In this document: positions 35,700-47,804 of the stretch, in pieces | Position numbering within the stretch: position 1 is the stretch's first letter | Layout: the number at the start of each line of letters is the position of its first letter | Assembly (NCBI RefSeq): GCF_008728515.1 | Contig: NC_044981.1 | Span: 133,983,937 to 134,047,936 of the forward strand | DNA length: 64,000 bases | Source: Papio anubis | Lineage: Eukaryota; Chordata; Mammalia; Primates; Cercopithecidae | Direction: 5' to 3' | Translations under genes and position numbers: made by a program | The notes under the pieces: generated by a model | What the model was told of the DNA's origin: nothing | The model's database searches: none | The model's input: the letters and a program-made list of their open reading frames with translations, nothing else

Positions 35700-37460
35700 T
35701 GGAATATGTTTAATGTACCAAGAAAAATAATTTTCAACTTAGAATTCTATACCCAGTGAATCTATCTTTTAAGAACATAGCAAAATAAATTTCTTTTCAG
35801 GCACACAAAATTTTAGGGATTTTTACCACATAGGGTTCTTATTACTGAAAAAGTTTAAAATATTTACCTCTGACAAATATTAATAGAAATCAATCTGACA
35901 TACAAGGTTTAATTGAGTAAAAGTTACAGGCAAAGACACTGCATGTATGTGGATATATCCATACATTATTGATATGATAAATAAAACAGCAACAACAACA
36001 ACAACAATAATACCTAATTTGTTGGCAAAAATTGGCAATCAAGACATCAAACACTAAAGAAACTTCTGAATTCTAAATTAAATTAACTACGGTACTTTAC
36101 TTATGTTATTTGGAATCATGGTAAAGATACTGTTTAATTTAGAATTTGTTAAGTATGTTAAATATGTCACCTAAGATTGCCTAAGATTTTGTTATTTGCA
36201 AAAATAATATGCAGATCACAAAAGTTTCAGGCTGTTAGGAGAAAAAAAACGAATTGAGAAAAATTAAAGGGGGAAGTTTTAAAAAATGTGATCTAAAGAA
36301 GGTGAGAGTGAAAAGAGGGGAAAGCAAATAAAATAACATAAAATAAAGAAGCCACACAAGTAGAAAGTTTGTAAGAAGATGCAAGCCAATCACAATATGT
36401 TAGCAATCATTATAAATGTGAACGTACTAAACTTATCAGTAAAAGAAAAGATTAGTGGAATAGTTAAGAACAATATCCAGATATTTTTGCATTCTAAAGA
36501 TACATGTTAAACAACACAGAAAACTTCAGTCACAGGATGTACAAAATATTTGAGGGTTATCATATCATAAGGGAAGCTGGAGTTATTATTTTAATATCAC
36601 AGAAAAAGATGCAAATCCATAGGCTATGGGGTTTGGAAATGGAAATAGAGAAAGGAAAGAAAAAGAGGCCTAACATGGATCATAATGAAAATGTGCCATC
36701 ATCCAAAGATTATGAATAATTCGATCTTCTGCATTTGAAATCCTTGAGGGGAATATAGTAATACAAGGATATTAGGAGCAGAAATAGGCCGCTACATTTT
36801 ACAACTTAAATGAAATGAATAAATTCTTGGAAAATACTACTCACCTGAATTGAGAAGAAATGGAAAATCTGAATAGTCATTTATAATCATTACTAAACTT
36901 AAACCAGTAGTTTAAAATGTTTTTGCAAGGAAAACAGCATAACGATATGAATTTATAGCTGAGGCTGATAAAATATTAAAGAAATACATCATTCAGATCT
37001 TGTATCATTTCTTCCTGAAAACAGAAAGATCAGAAAAATTCCTCAATCTATAATCTGAACAACAAACCCAGGCAAAGATAGTAAAATAAAGGAAAAGTAT
37101 AGTCCAGTATAATCTATAACAGAGATGCAAACACTCTTAATAAAATACAAGTAAAATATTTTATTAATAAAATAAAAAGTAAAATATTTGTTAAAATAAT
37201 CTAACAATATGTATAAAAATATACCACAACTCACTGAGTCTACTCAGGAATGGAAATATCCTTTAGAAAATAAATGTATGTAATTTGACATATTAAACAA
37301 ATTGTATACTTATCCCTATAGATATGGAAAATATATTCAGTAAACATTCATTTATGACAAAATGAACCAGGAATTGAAAAGGTCTTTATTGAAAAAGTGC
37401 ATCTTAAAGTACTTACATCAGACATAATGTACACAGACAGACAAACAGACATAGCACCAT
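35700..37460 (+). mobile_element. old sense L1 (L1M) ORF1 end to reverse transcriptase
   Basis: 'agaattctatacccagtgaa' (35741) is ORF1 C-terminal text, 36370-36500 is the start of the endonuclease, and 36810-37130 is reverse-transcriptase text ('acaacaaacccaggcaaag'). Strong decay and internal deletions. It is cut off by the antisense L1 that starts near 37465. Confidence 0.6.
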
Positions 37461-38865
37461 AAATAATGGTAAATTTTATTTTTAGACTTTTAGGTTCAGG
37501 GGTACATGTGCAGGTTTGTCATATATGTAAAGTGTGTGCTACAGGTGCATAGTGTTCATGCTATTTCATCACCCAGGTGATAAACATAGTATGCAATGGG
37601 TAGCTTTTTGATCCTCACCCTCCTCCCACTCTCCACCCACAAGTAGGCCCCAGTATCTATTGTTCCCTTCTTTGTGTGCATGTGTACTCATTATTTAGCT
37701 CCTACTTATAAGTGAGAACTTGTGGTATTTGGGTTTTTGTTCCTGCACTAGTTCACTTAGGATAATGACCTCCAGCTCCATCAGTGTTGCTGCACTTTCC
37801 TTTTTATGGCTGCATAGTATTCCATGTTGTGTCTGTACCACATGTTCTTCTTCCGGTCTACTATTGATGGGAATTTATGTTGATTCCATTTCTTTGTTAT
37901 TGTGAATATGCAACTGAACGTACATGTGAGAGTGTCTTTATGGTAGAATGATTTATATTCCTTTGGGTATATAACCAATAATGGGATTGCTGGGTCAAAT
38001 GGTAGCTTCATTTTAAGTTCTTTGAAAAATTGCCAAACTGTTTTCCGCACTGGCTGAAACAGCATCGGTTATTTTTTGACTTTTTAATAATAGCCATTCT
38101 GACTGGTGTGAGATGATATTCATTGTGATTTTGATTTGCATTTCTCTAATAATGAGTGATGTTGTGCATTTTTTCATATGCTTGATGACCACTTGCATGT
38201 CTTCTTTTGAAAAGTTTGTTTGTTTCCTTTGCCCACTTTTTAATGGTTTTCTTTTATTTTTATTTGTTAAGTTGTTTAAGCTCCTTATAGATTCTTAATA
38301 TTAGACCTTTGTAGGATGCATAGTTTACACATATTTTCTCCCATTCTAGATTGTCTGCTTACTCTGTTGACAGTTTCTTTTGCTATGCAGAAGCTCTTTA
38401 GTTTAATTAGGTCACATTTGTCAGTTTTTATTTTTGTTGCAATTGCTTTTGTCATCTTTGTCATGAAATATTTGCCAGGGCCTGTGTCCAGAATAATACT
38501 TCCTAGGTTTTTGACTAGTGTTTTTATAGTCTTCGGTTTTACATTTAAGTCTTTAATCCACCTTGAGTTGATTTTTGCGTATGGTAAAAGGAAAGGGTTC
38601 TCTTTCAATCTTCTGTACATGGTTAGCCAGTTATTCAGACACCATTTATTGACTAGGAAGTCCTTTCCACATTGCTTGTTTTTGTTGACTTTGTCAAAGA
38701 TCAGGTGGTTGTAGATGTCTTGCCTTTTTCGGGGCTCTCTACTCTGTTCCATTGGTCTATGTGTCTGTTTTTGTACCAGTCCCATTCTGTTTTGGTTACT
38801 GTACCCTTGTAATACAGTTTGGAACTGGGTAATGTGATGCCTTCAGCTTTGATCTTTTTGCATAG

Positions 38866-39282
38866 TGATATAGTTTGGATATGTGTCCCTACCCAACTCT
38901 CATGTTAAAATGTAATCCCTGATGTTGGAAGCGGGGCCTGGTGGGAAGTAATTGGGCCATGGGGGAGGATTTTTCATGAATAATTTAGCACCATCCCCTT
39001 GGTGTTATCCTCAAGATAGTGAGTGGCTGCTTATGAGACCTGGTTATTTAAAAGTGCATGGCACTTCCTCCTTCTCTCTCTTGCTCCTGCTTTTGCCATG
39101 TGGAGTACATGCTTCCACTTTGTCTTTCTCCATCAGTAAAAGCTCGCTGAGACCTCCCCAGAAGCAGCTGCTGCCATGCTTCCTTTTCAGCCTGCAGAGC
39201 CATGAGCCAGTTAAACCTCTTTTCCTATAAATTACCAAGTTTCAGGTACTTATCTATAGTGATGCAAGAATGACATAATATA
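38866..39282 (+). mobile_element. MST-type solo LTR (ERVL-MaLR)
   Basis: A 417-bp LTR starting 'tgatatagtttggatatg'. It has 'ggcctggtgggaagtaattg', 'gcagccatgag'-like text and 'ataaattaccaagtttcagg' near the 3' end. Target duplication is catag (38861-38865) against cttag (39283-39287), one mismatch. It splits the antisense L1 in its ORF2 3' region. Confidence 0.82.
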
Positions 39283-39355
39283 CTTAGTATTGCTGTGGCT
39301 ACCTGGGCTTTTTTCAGGTTCCATATGAATTTTAGAATAGATTTTTCTAATTCTA

Positions 39356-39718
39356 TGATATGGTCTGGCTGTGTCCCCACTAGAATCTCATCTTGAATTG
39401 TAACTCCCATAATGCCCATGTGTCATAGGAGGGACCTGGTAGGAGGTAATTGAATCATGGGAGCAGGTGTTTCCCATGCTGTTCTCGTGACAGTGAATAA
39501 GTTTCATGAGATCTGATTGTTTTATGAAAGGCAGTGCCCCTGCACATACTCTCTTGCCTGCCACCATGCAAGATGTACCTTTGCTCCTCCTTCACATTCT
39601 GCCATAATTTTGAGGTTTCCCCCGTGATGTGGAACTGTCAGTTCCTTAAACCTCTTTTTCTTTATAAATTACCCAGTCTTGGGTATTTCTTCATAGCAGT
39701 ATGAAAATGGACTAATAT
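39356..39718 (+). repeat. THE1 5' LTR
   Basis: 363 bp, from 'tgatatggtctggctgtgtc' to 'ggactaatatgg'. Contains the poly(A)-signal region 'ttaaacctctttttctttat'. Differs from the 3' LTR by scattered substitutions and small indels, as expected for an old insertion. Confidence 0.9.
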
Positions 39719-41302
39719 GGTAAATTGGTACTGGTAGAGTGGGTTACTGCTGTAAGCATACCTGAAAATGTGGAAGTGGCTTCAGAACTGGGTAGCAGGT
39801 TCAGAAGAAGACAGGAAGATATGGGAAAGTTTGGAACTTCCAAGAGACTTATTGAATGGCTTGGACCAAATGCTGATAGTGATATGGACAATGAAGCCCA
39901 GGTTGAAGTGGTCTCAGATGGAGATGAGGAACTTGAATAAAGGTGAATTTTGCTGTTTTAGCAAAGAGACATGGTATTTTTCCCTTGCACTAGAGATCTA
40001 TGGAACTTTGAACTTGAGAGAGATAATCTAGGATATCTGGCAGAAGAAATTTCTAAGCAGCAAAGTATTCAAGAGGTGACTTGGGTGCTGTTGAAAGCAT
40101 TCAGATCTATGTATTCACAAAGATGTGGTTTGGAATTGGAGCTTATATTTAAAAGTGAAGCAGGGCATAAAAGTTCAGAAAATTTGCAGCCTGACAATGC
40201 AATAGAAAAAAAAAAAAAAACCTATTTTCGAAAAAGAAATTCAAGCTAACTACAGAAATTTGCGTAATTAAGGAAGAACCAAATGTTAATCGCCAAGACA
40301 ATGGGGAAAATATCTCCAGGACATGTCAGAGACCTTCATGGCAGCCTCTCCCATCACAGGTCGAGGCCTAGGAGGGAAAAATGGTTTTGTGGGCCTGGTC
40401 CAGGACCCCCGTGCAGTGTGCAGCCTAGAGACTTGGTACCTTGTGTCCTAACTGCTCCAGCTATGACTAAAAGGGGCCAAGGTACAGCTCAGGTCATGGC
40501 TTCAGAGGATGCAAGCCACAAGCCTTGGTGGCTTTCACATGATGTTGGTCCTGGGGTTGCAGAGAAGACAAGAATCAAGCTTTAGGAACCTCTGCCTAGA
40601 TTACAGAGGTTGTATGGAAACACCTGCATGCTGCACTGCTGGGGCAGAGCCCTCATGGAGTACCTCTGCTACGGGAATGTAGAAGGGAAATGTGGGGTCC
40701 GGAGCACCCACACAGAGTCCCCACTGGGGCCCTGCCTAGTAGAGCTGTGAGAAGAGGGCCAACGTCCTCCAGACTCCAGAATGGTAGGTCCACTGACAGC
40801 TTGTACCATGTACCTGGAAAAGCCACAGACACTCAACACCAGCCTGTGTAACACCAGCTACCAGCCAAGAGGGGAGCTATACCCTACAAAGCCACAGAGG
40901 TGGAGCTGCCCAAGGCCATGGGAGCCCACCTCTTGCATCAGCATGCCCTGGATATAAGACATGAAGTCAAAGGAGATCATTATGGAACTTTAAGCTTTAA
41001 TAACTTGCCCTATTGGATTCTGAATTTTCATGGAGCCTGTAGCCCATTTGTTTTGGCCAATTTCTCACGTTTGGAATCGCTGATTTACCCAATGCTTGTA
41101 CTCACATTGTATCTAGGAAGTAGCTACCTTGTTTTTGAATTTACAGGCTCATAGGTGGAAGGGAATTGCATTTTCTCAAATGAGACTTTGGACATGGATT
41201 TTGAGTTAATGCTGGAATGAGTTAAGAGTTTGAGGGACTGTTGCAAAGGCAGGACTGTGTTTTGAAATGTGAGGACATGAGATTTGGGGGCCAGGAGTAG
41301 AA

Positions 41303-41678
41303 TGATAGAGTTTGGTTTGTCTCCACCCAAATTTCATCTTAAATTGTAGTTTCCATAATCCCCACATATTGTGGGAGGGACCTGGTAGGAGGTTATTGAA
41401 TCATGGGGGCAGTTAACTCCATGCTGTTCTCATCGTAGTGAGTGAGCTCTCATGAGAGCTGATGGTTTCATAAGGAGCTTTTCCCTCACTTCACTCTGCA
41501 CTTCTCCTTGCTGTCACCATGTGAAAAAGGATACGTTTGCTTCCCCTTCCACTATGATTGTAAGTTTCCTGAGGTCTCCCCAGCCATGCTGAACTATGAG
41601 TCCATTAAACCTCTTTTCTTTATAAATTACCCAGTCTTGGGTATGTTTTTATTAGCAGCATGAGAATGGACTAATACA
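41303..41678 (+). repeat. THE1 3' LTR
   Basis: 376 bp, starting 'tgatagagtttggtttgtct' and ending 'gaatggactaataca'. The ending agrees with the 5' LTR and defines the right border against the target duplication. Confidence 0.9.
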
Positions 41679-42725
41679 TTCTGTAAAAAATGTCATTGGT
41701 AACTTGATAGGAATAGCATCGAATCTGTAGATTGCTTTGGGCAGTATGGCCATTTTAACAATATTGATTCTTCTTATCCACGTGCATGGAATGTCTTTCC
41801 ATTTGTTTGTGTCATCTCTGATTTCTTTCAGCAGGGTTTTGTAATTCTCTTTGTGGAGATCTTTTTCCTCCCTGGTTGGCTGTATTCCTAGGTATTTTAT
41901 TTTCATGTGCGGCTATTGTGAATGGGATTGCTTTCTCAGCATGTACATTGTTGAGGTATAGAAATGCTACTAATTTTTGTACATTGATTTTGTATACTGA
42001 AACTTTGCTGAAGTTGTTTATCAGATCAAGGGGCTTTTGGACCGAGACTATGGGATTTTCTAGGTATAGAATCATATAATCTGCAAACAGAGATATGTTG
42101 ACTTCCTATTTTCCTATCTGGATGCCTTCTTTTTCTCTTGCCTGACTCCTCTTTCTAGGACTTCCATTACTATTTTGAATAGGAGTGATTAGAGTGGGCA
42201 TAATTGTCTTGTTCCATTCTCACGGGGAATGATTCTAGCTTTTGCCCATTCAGTCTTAGGGGTGGCTGTGAGTTTGTTATAGCTGGCTGTTTCCAGGTAA
42301 GTTGCTTCAATGACCAGTTTCTTTAGGTTTTTTTTATATATATAACATAACATAATGCCGAATTTTATCAAAAGCCTTTCTACATCTATTGAGATGATCT
42401 TTGGTTTATAGTTCTGTTCATATGATGAATCACATTTATTGATTCGTATATGTTGAACCAACCATGTATCCCATGAATAAAGCCTACTTGATAGTGGTGA
42501 ATTAGCTTTTTGATGTGCTACTTGGTTCAGCTTGCCAATATTTTGTTGAAAAGTTTTGCATTCATGTTCATCAAGAATATTGGCCTGAAGTTTTCTGATT
42601 TTTGTTGTGTCTCTACCAGGTTTTGGTATCAAGATGATACTGGTCTTGTAAAATGAGTTAGTGAAGAGTATGTCCTCCTCAATTTTAAAAAATAGTTTCA
42701 GTAGGAATGGTACTAACACTTCTTT

Positions 42726-43035
42726 TTCTTTTCTTCTTCTTTTTTTTTCTTTTGAGACCAAGTCTTGCTCTGTCTTCCAGGCTGGAGTGCAGTGGTGCAA
42801 TCTCAGCTCACCACAACTTCTACCTCCCAGGCTCAAGCCATTCTCATGCCTCAGCCCCTTGAGTAGCTGGGATTAAGGCATGGGCCACCATGACCAGCTA
42901 ATTTTTGTATTTTTAGTAGAGATGGGGTTTCACCGTGTTGGCCAGGCTGGTCTCAAACTCCTGGCTTCAAGTGATGCAACTGCCTCAGCTTTCCAAAGTG
43001 CTGGGATTACAGGCATGTCCACTGTGCCTGGTCCT
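42726..43035 (-). mobile_element. AluS/J-like Alu, antisense
   Basis: Antisense Alu with a T-rich, C-interrupted tail. Its target duplication is unusually long: 42704-42725 and 43036-43057, 22 bp with one mismatch, starting 'ggaat' and ending 'cacttcttt'. It splits the L1 reverse transcriptase. Confidence 0.9.
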
Positions 43036-43809
43036 GGAATAGTACTAACACTTCTTTATATGTCTGATACAATTCAGTTCTGAATCAGTCTGGTCCAGGG
43101 CTTTCTTGATTGCTAGAATTTTTACTACTAATTCAATTTTTGAACGTTATTGGTCTGTTCATGGTTTCAGTGTTTTCCTGGTTCAATCTTGGGAGGCTGC
43201 ATGTTTCCAGGAATGTATCCATTTCTTGTAGGTTGTCTAGTTTGTGGGTAGAGAGGTATTCATAATAGTTTTTGAGTGCTTTATGTATTTCTGTGGAGTT
43301 GGTGGTAACATCCTCTTCGTCCAATTTCTGTCTGTGTTTGTTTGGATCTTCTCTTTTTTTTTATTAGTCTAGCTAGAAATCTATAAATATTTTTATTCTT
43401 TCGACAAACTATCTTCTGGTTATGTTTGTCTTTTGTATGGTTTCTCACATCTTAGTTTCATTCAGTTCAGCTCTGATTTGGATTATTTCTTGTCTTCTGC
43501 TAGGTTTTGGGTTTGTTTGGTCCTATTTTTTTAGCTCCTTAGGTATGATTTCAGGTTGTTAATGTTAGATCTGTCTAATTTTTGATGTGGGCATTTAGCA
43601 CTATAAACTTCCCTTTTAACACTGTGTTAGCTGTGTCCCAGAGATTCGGGTATGTTGTAACTTCATTTTCATTAGTTTCATAATTTCTTGATTTCTGCCT
43701 TAATTTCATTGTTTCAAATTGTTTGAATGACCCAAAAGTCATTCATGAGCAGGTTGTTTAATAATCATGTAATTGTGTGGTTTTGAGCACTTTTCTTAGT
43801 ATTGATTTC

Positions 43810-43836
43810 TTTTTTTTTTTTTTTTTTTTTTTTTTG
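43810..43836. repeat. long poly-T run inside antisense L1
   Basis: Roughly T27 within endonuclease text that is normally not a homopolymer, so it has expanded since the L1 inserted. Confidence 0.8.
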
Positions 43837-44364
43837 TGCTGTGGTCCAAGAGTGTGGCTGATATTGTTTCAGTTCCTTTGAAAGTGCTGAGAGTTGTGTT
43901 ACAGCTGACTGTGTGGTTGATTTTAGAGTATATGTCATGTGCAGATGAAACGAATGCATATTCTATTGGTTTTGGGTGGAGAGTTCTATACATGTCTCTT
44001 AAGTCTATTTGGTCCAGTGTTGAGTTTAGGTCCTAAATATCTTTGTTAGTTTTCTGCCTCAATGATCTCTCTGATACTCTCAGTGGGGTATTGAAGTCTC
44101 CCACTATTATTGTGTGGTTAACTAAGTGTCTGCCTACATCTCTAAGAATTTGTTTTATGAATATGGGTGTTCCTGTATTGGGGGTATATATATTGAGGAT
44201 AGTTAGGTCTTCTTATTGAATTGAACTCTTTACCACTATGAAATGGCCTTCTTTGTCTTTTTTTGAGAGTTGTTGGTTTTGAGTCTGTTTTGTCTGAAAT
44301 TAGAGTGGCAATCCCTGATTTTTTTTGTTGTTGTTGTTTATTTTACATTTGCTTGGTAGAGGTT

Positions 44365-44377
44365 CCCCCCCCCCCCC
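44365..44377. repeat. C13 homopolymer
   Basis: An uninterrupted run of 13 C in the antisense L1. G/C homopolymers of this length are uncommon in primate DNA and error-prone in sequencing. Confidence 0.8.
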
Positions 44378-44545
44378 ATCCTTTTACTTTAAGCCTATGG
44401 TTGTCATTGCATTTGAGATGGATCTCTTGAATGCAGCACGCTGAGTATTATTTCTTTTCCAACTTGCCACTCTCTGCCTCTCAAGTGGGGCATTTAAGCC
44501 CATATTTGTTCAAGGTTAATATTGATATGTGTGGATACTATCCTG

Positions 44546-44905
44546 TGATATGATTTGGCTGTGTCCCCCGCCAAATCTCATCTTGAATTCCCATGTGTTG
44601 TGGGAGGGATGCAGTGGGAGGTAATTGAATCATGGAGGCAAGTCTTTCCCATGCTGTTCTCATGAGAGTGAATAAGTCTCACAAGATCGATGGTTTTAGA
44701 AAAGAGGAATTCCCCTGCACAAGTTCTCTCTCTCTTTGCCTGCCACCAATCCACATAAGATGTGACTTATTCCTTCTTGCCTTCTACCATGATTGTGAGG
44801 CCTCCCCAGCCATGTGGAACTGTAAGTCCAATTAAACCTCTTTCTTTTGTAAATTTTCCAGTCTCAGGTATGTCTTTATCAGCAGCATGAAAACAGACTA
44901 ATATA
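44546..44905 (+). mobile_element. THE1 solo LTR
   Basis: 360 bp, 'tgatatgatttggctgtgtc' to 'cagactaatata'. Target duplication tcctg (44541-44545) against tccta (44906-44910), one mismatch. It splits the antisense L1 between the endonuclease and ORF1. A perfect hairpin lies just to its right. Confidence 0.9.
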
Positions 44906-44917
44906 TCCTATGTATAA

Positions 44918-44957
44918 GGATGTATTAGTGTGTACATTAATACACACTAATACATCC
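44918..44957. repeat. perfect hairpin, 17-bp arms, 6-nt loop
   Basis: Arms 'ggatgtattagtgtgta' (44918-44934) and its exact reverse complement (44941-44957) enclose cattaa. The right arm resembles the end of the adjacent LTR plus its target site ('acagactaatatatcc'). This suggests the hairpin arose by copying the LTR edge. Confidence 0.9.
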
Positions 44958-45096
44958 CAGTGTGTTGTTAGCTGGTTATTACGCAGACTTGATTGTGTAG
45001 TTGCTTTATAGTGTCAATGGTCTATGTCCTTTAGTGGTTTTTTTATGTGTGGTGGTGGCTGTAACAGTCTTTGGTTTCCATATTTAGCACTCCCTT

Positions 45097-45132
45097 AAAG
45101 ACACCTTATAAGGCAAAGACACCTTATAAGGC
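45097..45132. repeat. 18-bp tandem duplication
   Basis: 'aaagacaccttataaggc' occurs twice in a row in L1 ORF1-proximal sequence. Confidence 0.9.
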
Positions 45133-46099
45133 AGGTCTCGTGGTAAATTTCCTTAGCATTTGCTTGTTTGAAAAGGATCTTATTTCTCTATCACTTACGA
45201 AGCTTAGTTTGGCTAGATATGAAATTCTTGGTTGGAATTTCTTTCCTTAAGAATACTGAATATAGGTCCCCAAATGCTTCTTGCATTTAGAGTTTCTGCT
45301 GAAAGTTTGTACTGTTTGCTTAATTGTGTTCCCTTTGTAGGTAACCTGCCCCTTTTCTTTCATGTTGACCTTGGAGAATCTGATAATTATGTGTAATGGG
45401 GACGGTCATCTTTTTGTGGTATCTCACAGGCGTTATTCACAATTCCAGAATTTGAATGTTGGCCTAGTCTCTAGTGAGGTTGGGGGAATTTTCATAAGAC
45501 AGTATCCTCAAATATGTTTTCCAAGTTGCTTGCTTTCTCTCCCTCCCTTTAGAGACATCAGTGAGTCACAGACTTGTTTTCCTCATATAATCCCATATTT
45601 CCCAGAGGTTTTGCTCATTTCTTTTTATTATTTTTCCTTATTTTCATTTGACTGTGTTGATTCCAAGAACCAGTCTTTGAGCTCTGAGATTCTTTCCTCA
45701 CTTTGGTCCAATCTGCTGTTAATACTTGCAATTGTGTTATGAAATTCTTGTAGTGAGTTTTTCAGCCCCCTTGGATCAGTTTTGTTCTTTCTTAAAATGG
45801 CTATTTCATCTTTCATTCTTTGTATTGTTTTATTAGATTCCTTAGATTCCTTGGATTGGGTTTCAACTTTCTCCTGAATCTTGATGATCTTTATTCCTAT
45901 CCAGGTTCTGAACTCTGTCTGTCATTTCAGCCATTTTTGGTTAACAACCATTGCTGGGGAACTTGGGTGTTCATTTGGAAATAAGAAGGCACTCTGGCTT
46001 TTTGAGTTGTCAGAGTTCTTGTGCTGGTTCTTTCTCATCTGCGTGAGTTGATATTCCTTTAATCTTTGAAGTTGCTGTCCTTTGGATGAGGTTTTTTCC

Positions 46100-46990
46100 T
46101 TTTATATTTGATACCTTGAGGGTTTGATTGTTGTATAAGGTGGGCTCACCTGACTGGTTTTGTTACTGGGAGATTTCAGGAGACCAAGGCTCAGCTTATC
46201 ACTCCTGGGTTGTGTGCTATAGCCCTGAAGGGCTGTTTCTAGGCCCATTGCTTTGTTCTGTGACCCCTTGAGGTTAGAAACCTGCTGCATTTTGGGGCTG
46301 AAGTGTTCCAGGTCTGCTGGCATCAACATTCAATGAGGAGTGCCTACCACAGTGCTTCACTGGGGCAATAGCAGTGGTATCCTTAACTGAAACTGCATAC
46401 CAGCAGGAGCCATGGCATGGTGAGCTACATGTGCATTGGCAGGGGTGGGGCATGGGTGAGGGTGGGAGGCCAGCATCTATGCACATGCTCACACTGGCAA
46501 CAGTGGTGCAGAAAGGTGCCCACACATTGGTGGGGGTGGGGTGCCCATGGGGGTTTGGCAGCATTATCCATACAAGCACATTTGTGGCAGTGGCAGTGGA
46601 GCAATTAGTGTGTGCATGCATTCTAGTGGAGGAGAAGAGGCAAAGTCCACCTGCATGTGCCAGCAAAACAGTGTCCGGGGCAGGCATTGGTGAGTGTGCA
46701 TCTGCAAAGTGGTTGGGGGAGGTTGCAATGGGGAGAGGCTGCAGATGGGTAGTTGCATGTCAGGGGGTGCTGATAGTCAGGCACAGTCTCCCAGTGAAGG
46801 AGCTATGATGGCCTCAGGAGCACCCTGGTTGGGCATTCAAGGCTGTTCTGCAAGTGGCTACAGCAAGGCTGGGGCTCCAGAAAAGGCCAGGAGACAGTGG
46901 GGCACTGAGATCAGACTGCCCCCATCCTAATGGAAAATATTGAAAACATTCCCTTTAAAATGCCTGCAGGGTAGGTCCAAGTGCAGTGGT
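46100..46990 (-). promoter_or_regulatory. L1 5' UTR of the antisense host L1
   Basis: GC- and G-rich compared with its surroundings, upstream of the ORF1 start on the minus strand. It contains phrases such as 'caatgaggagtgcctaccac' and 'gttacagatttcttgctcct' (47020). Long G-rich words around 46440-46560 fit an L1 internal promoter region. The large overlapping frames on both strands here (e.g. 46274-46808) come from base composition, not coding. Confidence 0.55.
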
Positions 46991-47064
46991 GTTTACAATT
47001 AATTGCTCACAACCAGTTACAGATTTCTTGCTCCTTCTCCACTGCCGCTGGTTTTTCTGACTAA

Positions 47065-47795
47065 TATTTATTTTATTTTTTGAACTGACAAATATTAATT
47101 ATACACATTAATGGCATACATAGTAATGTTCAACACACATGATGTATAGTGATCAGATTGGGGTAATTAACATATTCATTATCTTGAACATTTATCATTT
47201 CTTTTTGCTAGGAACATTCAATGTCTTCCTTCTAGCCATTTAAAATTATATATTATTATTATTATTTTTTTTTTTTTGAGATGGAGTCTGGCTCTGTCTC
47301 CCAGGCTGGAGTACAGTGGCCGGATCTCAGCTCACTGCAAGCTCCGCCTCCCGGGTTTACGCCATTCTCCCGCCTCAGCCTCCCAAGTAGCTGGGACTAC
47401 AGGCGCCCGCTACCGCGCCCGGCTAGTTTTTTGTATTTTTAGTAGAGACGGGGTTTCACCATGTTAGCCAGGATAGTCTCGATCTCCTGACCTTGTGATC
47501 CACCCGCCTCGGCCTCCCAAAGTGCTGGGATTACAGGCTTGAGCCACCGCGCCCGGCTATATATTATTATTAACTATACTCATCCTATAGTGGTACAGAA
47601 CCTTAGAACTTATTCCTCCTATCTAGCTATATATGTTGCATTCTTCAACAAATGTCTCCTGAACTCCCATTTCTCTCTACGGTTCCTGGTCTCTAGTATC
47701 CTCTGTTCTGCTTGTTACTTTTATAACATCAACTATTTTTAGTATCTGCCTATGAGTGAGAACATGCGGTGTTTAACTTTTTATTCCTGGCTTCT
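47065..47795 (-). mobile_element. antisense old L1 3' UTR fragment (L1MA/MB-like), split by AluY
   Basis: 'taattaacatattcattatc' and 'gaacttattcctcctatctagc' are antisense L1M 3' UTR wording, and they continue on both sides of the AluY. It starts after a T-rich tail at 47065-47075. Confidence 0.65.
47262..47558 (-). mobile_element. AluY, Old World monkey type, antisense
   Basis: Low-divergence antisense Alu with 'ggagtacagtggccggatct' and 'ggcttgagccaccgcgcccgg', the monkey-type wording. Perfect 14-bp target duplication atatattattatta at 47248-47261 and 47559-47572. Confidence 0.92.
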
Positions 47796-47804
47796 TTCTT
47801 TTCT

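Larger units (their letters stand above)
39356..41678 (+). mobile_element. complete THE1 provirus (ERVL-MaLR)
   Basis: Two matching LTRs flank an internal region, in one orientation. Target duplication ttcta (39351-39355) and ttctg (41679-41683) differs by one base. The internal part matches THE1-int from 'taaattggtactgg' through 'aacttgagagagataatc' to the last 'gatttgggggccaggagtag'. THE1 is a non-autonomous MaLR family with no known functional proteins; the short frames here are decayed. Most copies are solo LTRs, so a complete one is less common. It sits inside the antisense L1. Confidence 0.93.
37465..46990 (-). mobile_element. long antisense L1 host (L1PA/PB), split by LTRs and an Alu
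   Basis: On the minus strand: 5' UTR (about 46990-46100), ORF1 (about 45900-45180), ORF2 endonuclease (44540-43060), reverse transcriptase (42725-41684) and ORF2 end plus 3' UTR (39355-37465). The order is perfect once the MST LTR, THE1 provirus, Alu and solo THE1 LTR are removed, giving about 6 kb of L1. Key phrases on the + strand are 'gggtacatgtgcaggtttgt' (37500) and 'ttagtttggctagatatgaa' (45205). No intact frame; longest piece 166 codons at 38285-38785. Confidence 0.8.

Noticed and set aside
42189..42836. 215-codon minus-strand open frame
   Set aside because: It is Alu sequence joined to decayed L1 reverse transcriptase by an insertion; the L1 part is degenerate and has no ORF2 start.
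46274..46808. Overlapping long open frames on both strands (137 and 144 codons) near 46.3-46.8 kb
   Set aside because: They lie in the GC-rich 5' UTR-like part of an antisense L1. Both strands are open at once, and composition is low in TA-rich stop codons. No motif, start context or splice sites support a gene.
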